From Promerops cafer (Eukaryota > Chordata > Aves > Passeriformes > Nectariniidae), in contig VZSE01001746.1 in assembly GCA_013398275.1 (NCBI GenBank), positions 254,638-318,637 on the forward strand: a stretch of DNA of 64,000 bases, in the 5' to 3' direction. This document shows, in pieces, positions 51,901 to 60,900 of this stretch. The position numbers were made by a program, and so were the translations under genes. The notes under the pieces were generated by a model. The model ran no database searches and was not told the origin of the DNA. It saw nothing but the letters and a program-made list of their open reading frames with translations. How positions within the stretch are numbered: position 1 is the first letter of the stretch; each line of letters opens with the position of its first letter.

Positions 51901-54900
51901 CATATGATTCGGAATAGCTAGATTATTCAGGTGTCATTTCCTTATTGTGAGTTTCATTTTGTCTCTGAATACTTTGGATGACAAAGAAACCTCCTTATTT
52001 CATTGACACTTTTTACAGTTTTGGTAGCTTCCTGCAGTGCTATGCATTAATTTTGAGTGCTTTTGTTAAAATCAAGATGAAAATTAAAATATGGCCTTGA
52101 AAGAATATTCTGGGATAACGGATGCCTTTAAAACAGTTACCTTTACAAGAGCACAAAAGTTAAGTTAGGTACTACAAGGCATGTTCCTGTCCATGCACCA
52201 TGTGTCAAGAGATTTTTCTGTCATTCTGAACTTAGTGTCTTTCATTCTTGATATTCAGCATTGTAATTATTAATTATTTATTTAATAACTTTTAAGTCTC
52301 CTCAGTTCTTGGACATATGAGAACCACTAATACCTATGGCTGCAGGCTTTGATTTTCCCCAGAACAATGAACAAAAATTTCAAGCAGGTTTTGCAGCAGA
52401 TAATTTTTTTCCACCAGTGAGATAGCATCTAATATAATCCACCGGCTTTCATGATGATGAAATACATCTGTATTTTCTTTAACAACTGAGAGCATCACTT
52501 TTGCTCAATCAAATCTTTAACACCTTTTTAGAGTCCAAGTAGTATTTCTGCCCAATTTATTTTTTAGGGAGGTTCAAATTCTGTTTCCACGAAGGTACCA
52601 TAAGAACCAGAAAAAAAAAAAACCTGAAAAAATGATAATTTTGGATGACATACATGTTAATGGTTTTTGTTTCTTTGTTTGGACACTCCACAGATCATCT
52701 CACAACACTTCCCCATGTGCAAAAGTATTTGAAGTCTGTCCGTTACATTGAAGAACTTCAGAAGTTTGTAGAAGATGATAATTACAAGTAAGTATTGTTC
52801 TTTTCCTCAGGCACTGGGAAATTTAACAGAAAGATCATTTAGTCATTAGTTTTATTAAGAGCTGAACAAAAAGCCCTTGGCTGAAAATGTTTTAGGGTGT
52901 TTCTGCTAAGTAAAATCCACAATGACATTCTTTCTTTTTGACTATAAGCAGATTTACAAAGTGACATATACTAGTGACAAGTAACAGTTCAGAGTAGATG
53001 AAAATCTAGTCTTTATTCTATTACATGATGATTATGTTCTGGGAATTCTGTTCAGTAACACTAAAGTCATCTCCAAGATGTCCAGCGTTGACTCTATGGT
53101 ATTATGAATAATACATTAAGAACATTTACCAATTTCAAGTTATTATTTTTAATAAGTTAATACTTACGATTTGGGGGGTTAAGTTTTGGAGGTTTAAGCA
53201 TGTTAAAACAATGTTTACAAAAGACCTGGAGAAGAGTTAACCCACACAGAGGTTTAAGCAGATGCCAGAGAGCACATTAGTCAATATGTGAATGTGCTCT
53301 AGTTAAAGGAAGTGATAATCCATGGCCAGTACTTCTGAAAGAACTAGCAAATAAAGTCATAGGCTGAGAAACCAAGGTTTTAAATAGCTCAACCAAACTA
53401 GATGCAATGCTATACAATTAGCTATTGACAAATAGAGTAACTATTTAGGTGAGCAGATTTTGAAGTATTCAAAGCAAACATATGTTCAGTTACCTAAAGC
53501 TAGTATAAAACATTTTAGCATATGTTTTAGAGAGCAAGGTTGGTAATGAACTTCCTTAAAACCATTCTTGTTACCAGTTTTGTTAAATACTTCAGTTAAG
53601 AACTTTGTCTCAGAATTCATGTGTACTTAGACCGTATGCTAATAAAACAGTGAGGGAAGGGTTCATTGAAATAGAACGTGGTTTGGATATCACAAAGGAA
53701 GAATCTAGTGACTAAAATGATAGTGCCACAACCCCCAGAATGTTATTTAATGATTGTAACATTAGTTTATGGTGTTGATCAGTAGATAGCTGTCACAAGT
53801 GAGATACAGCCATGAAAGGACTAATTCATCCCTACTGCCTATCAAATATAGTGTTTCTTTGAAAAAATAGAGTTGTTTATACTGCTTCAGAAGGAGCTGG
53901 TGAGAGCTTACATGGAGCATTGTATGCAATTCTGGCCATCCATGCTTGCATGCTTGAGTGTTTAAATAAATGCTGGTGCAATCAGATTAATAAAATATAT
54001 CTTGTAACACAGATGTGAAGAACTAGATTGGGCCTTAACCTAGGATAGGAGAAGTTTAGGTAAGAGAATCACTATGTGTAAACACAGCTGGAAGAAAATG
54101 GGGAGGGTAAAAAGAAATTTAAATGAAATTGTAGTGATATCACAAGGATAAAACATATAGAAAAATTTTAGAAGCTAAATGTTGAAATATGGCTTATAAC
54201 TATCGGAGTAATGGAATTCTGGAACCTCTTCTTATTTGGAGTAGTGAGACAAATAGTTAAATAATTTTAAGTTGAAACCTGATCAGTTAATGAAGTGAAG
54301 GCTACCACTTAGTGTTTGTGAAAAGAGAAGACTCAGCATTACCAGTGTGGGGTCATGTACACATCCATGTGAAGAGTGACCTGCACTAACCATTTACATT
54401 TTGCTGCAATTAGTGCTGACACCGCTGGCATACAGATGCAACCTCCTGCTGAGATGGAAAAAAAGGTGTCACCATAACAGAGACAAAACAACGCATGTTT
54501 TAGCATAACATGAGTCAGACAATTTGTCTTTTCGATTTTGAATATAGCTGCAGTTGGTGGTAACTCCAGCTGTTCCTCTGAGCTCTGGCTCCAGCTGTGG
54601 GGCATGCAGGACTATACCTTGACCAGATCTGTTGATAGGAATTTTGGTGATGAATTTGTGTGGAACTTTGCTTTCCCTGAGAAAATAGTTCTAAAAGTAA
54701 AAGCATTCAGATAAGGTGTTCTTTTGGAACTTTTCAAGGTATTATCAGGGCATACTTCAAATAGAGATAAAATGTCTAAGATTTGTCCCCTTGCTTAGGC
54801 TAAACTTCCGCAAAAGAAGCTGAAAGAGCACTGGGTCATTCACTGCAAAAGCTCGTGTTTGATGATGATTTGAGATGCTTGTGATTATTTACTGATTTCC

Positions 54901-57900
54901 CACACACTTCTGTGCTTCATTAAAGTTGTGAAGACAGAGCAAAATGAGACTGAGTAGTCATTGGTAAAGGTGAAGAACAGTAGTTAGTAGAGGCTTTACA
55001 ACCTCTGGGCTGGATTGAAGAAACTGTTCATATTGTTCGATTTGATTTTTAGATGGAGTTTCCTCATGATGCAACAGTGTTGACACCATGTATACAACAG
55101 CTTTCATGAACTGTACTATTTCAGAAAAAATGAATTAATCAAGTGTTTTCCATAAGCATATGATACCATAACATAATATTTGTAAAAACTAGAAGTAATT
55201 CCATTTTAAATTTGAATATTAATGTAACTTTAGCAGCAGCCTTGCTGATAATGCTTGAAGGTATTTGATATATCTTAAAGATCATTTAATACTTTTCTTT
55301 TTATTTAGTTATTTGTGAGATTAATTCAATCAAGTTCAGTGGTTTTTTTCCAGGCTTCACTGTAGCAAGGAAAAACTGGACTAAAGTCACAAAAGGTATT
55401 AAAAAGAGGGAAAGATTTGATTCTTACCACAGGAAGGTTGCTACAGCAACATTGGAGAACTTTGATATTTTCTACCATGTTTGTTTCATCAGAATAAAAC
55501 TTTAATTAAAAAAAAAAAATAAATTCATCAAAACTCACCACATCTACCCTTAAAGCAAACTCTCATTTCTCTTCCATTTTTACACTTGGTAAGGAGTTTT
55601 AGGATTTTGTGTTGAGTATTTGATTTCACATTTTCCTCTCAGTTTCCCTTAATGGATCTTTAGTTTCATAGCATTTTCTGGTCCCATGCCAGAAGAAACT
55701 GTAAGCCTTAAAAATGCGGAGAGTACTAAGTTTTTAGAGTGGGTAAGAATCTCTTCCGTCTTTTTCTTTGCAGTGACTGCTCTTTTTGAGCCAGGGACAG
55801 CATTAGTGCTCTCTGCAGAGAGGTATGTGTGACCTTTGGCATGAAGAACAGAACTATCTCAGTACCAGACTGTCAGGGAGAGATGCTTAGATAGTTGTCC
55901 TAAAACATATTGGCAGAATCCCAACACATGTTTTGCCAAATGAGAACCTCAATTACACTGGAAAGGAAAATATGGCAGCCACTTTATATAAACAGAGCTT
56001 TTCTCTGCAATTTTTTGTGCCAGTCCAATTGCTTCCTTTAGCTTTGTGCTTGTCAGCAAGTAGGAATGCTCCAGAAAACCCCTGACAATGATGTCATATC
56101 CTAAAAATAACAGATCTTTCTTGGTCAGCCCGTATACTGTTTTCTGCAGAAGCTGCTCAGTTTTAGCAGTGTGTAGCATTGTGGCACAATGCCACATCCT
56201 CTCCTAACCAGACATACCTTGCAGCCATTCCTATCAATTCTTTTGCTGACCTTTTGGCATCGTTAGGTCAGGCCTTGTATTCTCACAGTTGTTTTTTGAG
56301 TGAAACCAGATTGAAGACTGTTATTTGTATTACAGTATTATCTCTCTGGACAGGACAGGACAATCGAGCTGCTATCTATGCCTGTAATTTGGTTCTTCAG
56401 AGCATATTGGGCAATATAGTAATAAGATGACTTATAGAAAAATCAATTCAAATTTAGGTTCAGATAGGCAAGATGCTATGGGAAAACATTCAAGAGAAAT
56501 TGATAGGCAATTAAAAGGCTATACTGACTCCTAGCAGTGCTGGTGCTATAGAAGTCCTAGCTGTACGATGTTAGTTCCAGTCCTATGGGAACAGGAATTA
56601 AATGGCAGGTGCTTAGTACTTATATTAAGTATCAGTACTTACATTAGTACTTGTAACAGTGAACCTTGGTTGCAATTCATCTTCAGTAAGCCTCCCAGGC
56701 AGCTATATTCCCTGGATCTTTTCCACCAAGAATTGCGGTGAAAGGCGGGGCAGAAGAAACCCTTCACTGTCAGTCTGAGATTTGTAGTGATCCAGTGGCC
56801 ATATGGGTCAGTAGCTGTAATTGTGGCTTGACTGCCTCTTCCACAGGACACAAAATAGAATCACAGAAGCATGGAATCACTAAGGTTGGAAAAGACCTCC
56901 AAGATCATCAAGTTCAACCTTTGACCGATCACCACCTTGTCAACTAGACTAGGTAAACTAAGTGTCACATCCAGTTGTTTCTTGAATGGTTCCAGGGATG
57001 GTGATTTCACTACCTCCCTGGTCAGCCCTTCCCAATGCCTGACAACTTCTTCTGTGGAGAAATTCCTCCTGATGTCCAACCTGAACCTCCCTTGGCGCAT
57101 TTTGAGGCTATTCCCTCTTGACCTGTTGCTGGTTGCCTGAAAGAAGAGGCCGACCCCCCAGCTGACTGTACCCTCCAGTCAGGGAGTTGTAGAGAAGGTC
57201 CCCCCCCCGTGCCTCTTTTTCTCCAGGCTAAGCCCCACCACCTTCCTGAGCCACTCCTCATATGACTTACCCTTTAGATCCTTTCCCAGCTTCATTGCCC
57301 TTCTTTGGGCACGCTCAGAGCAGTGCCTCAATGTCTTTCCTGCAGTCAGGTTCCCAGAGCTGAGTCCAGGATTCAAGTTTTGGCCTCACCAGTACAGAGG
57401 GACAATCACTTCCCTAGTCCTGCTGGCCACAGTACTTTTGATACAGGCCAGGAGGCCACTGGCCTTCTTGCCCACGTGGGCATACGCCAGCTTACGTTCA
57501 GCTGTTGTTGACCAGCACCCCTAGGTCCCTTTCTCCTGGACCACTCTCCAGCCACTCTTTCACATCCTGTAGCAATGCATGGGGTTGTTGTAACTGAATT
57601 GCAGGAACCAGCACTTCGTCTTGTTGAACCTCACATTGTTGATCTCAGCCCATCAATCCAGCCTGTCCAGATCCTTCTGCAGAGCATTCCTACCCTCCAG
57701 CACATCAACACGCCCACCCAACTTAGTGTCATCCATGAACTTACTGAGAGTTCACTCGATCTTCTTGTCCAGATCATCAACAATGATATTAAATAGGACT
57801 GGGCCCAAGACTGAGCCTTGGGAAACCCCATTAAGAGCTGGCCCCAGCTGGATGTGGCACCATTCCCCACCACTCTCCGGGCCCAGTCATCCAACCAGGT

Positions 57901-60900
57901 GTTTCCCAGTGAAGAGTGCACCTGTCCAAGCAATGGGCTGCAGCCTCTCCAGGAGAATATTGGGGGATACTTGGGGACAGTATCCTTCCAGCAGAAGCTT
58001 CCAGCAACCTACTGTTGGTTGACCTACTGTCATAGGACCTACTGTTTAAATGCTAGACAGGCAGCCCAGAATGTTCCAGATATGCCAGACCCATCTTGTT
58101 TGGTACGCGAATAATGATCAGAAATGCCCTAAGGCTTTTATCCTGACATGTCTCTTAGCTGAACTCTTGCAGTATAATTTTGAAATGTTGAAATTTCATA
58201 TGTTAACATTTGGAGCATGCACTAAAACTGGGCTTCCTTACCACGGAAAAGCAAAGATTTGTTCTTTGAAAAGAATTTCTGAAACAAAAAAGAAATCCTA
58301 ACAGTACTGTGATATTGGATGAATATAGTGACTTCCGAGATGAATTTCTGATGATACACAGGGGCAATCACAAAACGGAGTGTCTTTATGCCTTATGAGT
58401 GGTTTATTAGGCATGTTGGAACCAAGGTAGTTTTTTATTTAAATTAACGCTAGTGAATGGACAGTCAGTTGTGAGAATGTTGTTAGGTGTGGGAGGATAT
58501 GGATGATGCATGTTGGTGGTAAGCACATCAGGTCTCAAAGTCTGCACTGATCTACTGAAAGTATCACACTAAGCCTCTCAGGGGGCACAGATTCTGGCTC
58601 CAGGAGTCCTGTTTGGGAGACACTGAGCATGTGTGTGCATGCGTGGAACTTGTGCTGCTCCATGGAAAATGGAGTGTCAGAGGAATTGCAAAATTGAATT
58701 TGGGTGGTGACAAACAAGCCAGGACTGATTGAAACTGTACTGACTGTCAGTATCTCTTCTTTGAAATAAAGAATGTTTTTGATTGTATCCAGCCTTCTGG
58801 AGGAGAGGGGGAATAGAAGAGAAGGTGGCTCAGGAATAACATTTCATTGTCAGAATATATTCCCTTTTCTCAACAGTTTATTTTAAATATAGCATGTCAG
58901 CATGAGTATTTTATATTTACCAAAATACATTTAGGCTCGCATTTATTTGTTCTTCTTTTAATACATCCTGTATTTTTGTAGGTTGAGAACAGATAAATTG
59001 TATTCTAGTTTTTCTGGAAACATTGCAGAATTCTGGCATCATGGAATTTGACGTCCAAACTGTCAGAGACTTAGACAGGGCTAAGATTCAGAGTGCAATT
59101 TAACATAACCAAACAGATAACCAACATTATCTAACTTCACATATTCTGGGGAGGTGACCAGTGAAGAGTGATGTAATCTCAATTTATAGCACTGAAGAGT
59201 CATTTGTTGCTCTGTTAGTGAATTTCTAAGTGCAGCACACAACACATGTGCTTTCAAGATGGTAAAATCATAGCATGCCTCTTCCTAACACCTTGTTAAA
59301 AGCATAAAGGTGTTAGGTCTTTCTTCCTGTGATTATGTTCCTCTTTTCTTCCTTACAAGAATAATTTTAGACAGAAAGAGAGATATAGTATAGTACAAGT
59401 AGTTGCATGGAAGTTGATCTCACTTGCTTTTGTCACTAAAGAAGGTGTAAGAATGCACTTGCCTTAAATATTTTATCAGGCCATAGCACTTCCTCTGATG
59501 TACATATTCATAGGCAGTATTTCACCTGTGCTGTTTTTCAAAGATGTAAGAGTTGTACTGGATCCAGGAGCTTGATACACAGTAAGCTGATGAAGTTGGT
59601 AAAAATTGTGACATTAGACAAATGATTTCTGGCATTATCAGATATGTGAGGCAGTCCTGCCATTCTTGCTGAAAAAAAATACGTGGTTCTGTAAATAGTT
59701 ATCTGACATTATAGACTGGTCCTGCTTAATGAACACAATTCAGTTCAGCATGCTTAGGAATAAATATGGTCTCTAATCTTTACATTCAGATTTAAATTCA
59801 TTTTATTCTAGCCAAGCAAAAAATTTCCAGGAGGAATGCATTACAAATCACATCACTGTGCTTTGTAGAAAAATCACACAAAAGACAGAAGCTATTGGCT
59901 TCTGTGGACTGAACTGCAATCATATCTTTTAGCAGAGGACTTATTAGATGAATGTTTCCACAGTGACCAAATAAACTGTGGCTATTTGCACAGAGGACTA
60001 ATAAAACTGAGTACCTTCTGTGATGCAGGGTAAGGAAAGAGCTTCAGAGACGAGTTTCTCAAAGCTGGCAGAAACTAAAAATGCCATTTTCACATGTGGG
60101 AAAAGACCAGTAACATCACCCTTGTACACAGATAGACACAGAAATTAGCAATTGTGGAACAGTCATGGGTTATCAGAAGGAGGGTTGTCTGCTTCCATTT
60201 GGAGAAAAACTGTGAAACAATTTAAAATGCCTGCTTTGCCTGGGGACTTTGGTTTGTCAAATATGAGCTAACCCAGTAAAAAGGGCTTAATACCCAAATT
60301 TCTGAATAGCATCTGTTGCACAGTTTCTGCAGAGGATTATTAAAACAAACAAAAAAACCTAAAAAGCTTTCTTTGCAAAAATCAAGCTCACGGCATGGGA
60401 ATAATAAAGTTTGAATGTAGTGAGGAACAGATCAGCCTTAAAAGTGAACAAAAGAGTAACTACTGTGCAAGGGATGCAACTGAAACATTTCTACAGACAT
60501 AGAAGATAAATTCACACAGCAGGGCCTTACTTACAGGGAAGGACTTCATTAAGTTCTTTTGTCTTTTTTCCATACTGAAAGAAATTCCCATATGATCAAC
60601 ATTTAAATTGTGCACTGACCTGTATTACTGTAACTCTCTAGGTGAGTTAGGTTACTGCTTCCTGGTCACAGAAATCAAGTTGACAGAAAGAAAAGTAGTC
60701 TGGAAAGGAATGATTCATTACCTACTTGAAATACATTACTTTGGGTAGTTAAAATAATCTAGTACTGTCAGAAGAATAGAAATTTGAAGACACGAGATGG
60801 ACCGTAGCTTTGTTAACTGACTTCACACTAAAATGTAATTGACAATGTTGGAATATTGTAGAGAAGAAACTGAAAGGTATTCCCAGTAAAGAGTAATAAG

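Noticed and set aside
57621..58114. Readings of 70-133 residues on both strands around 57-58 kb
   Set aside because: They fall inside the inverted CR1 element and are frame-shifted parts of it.
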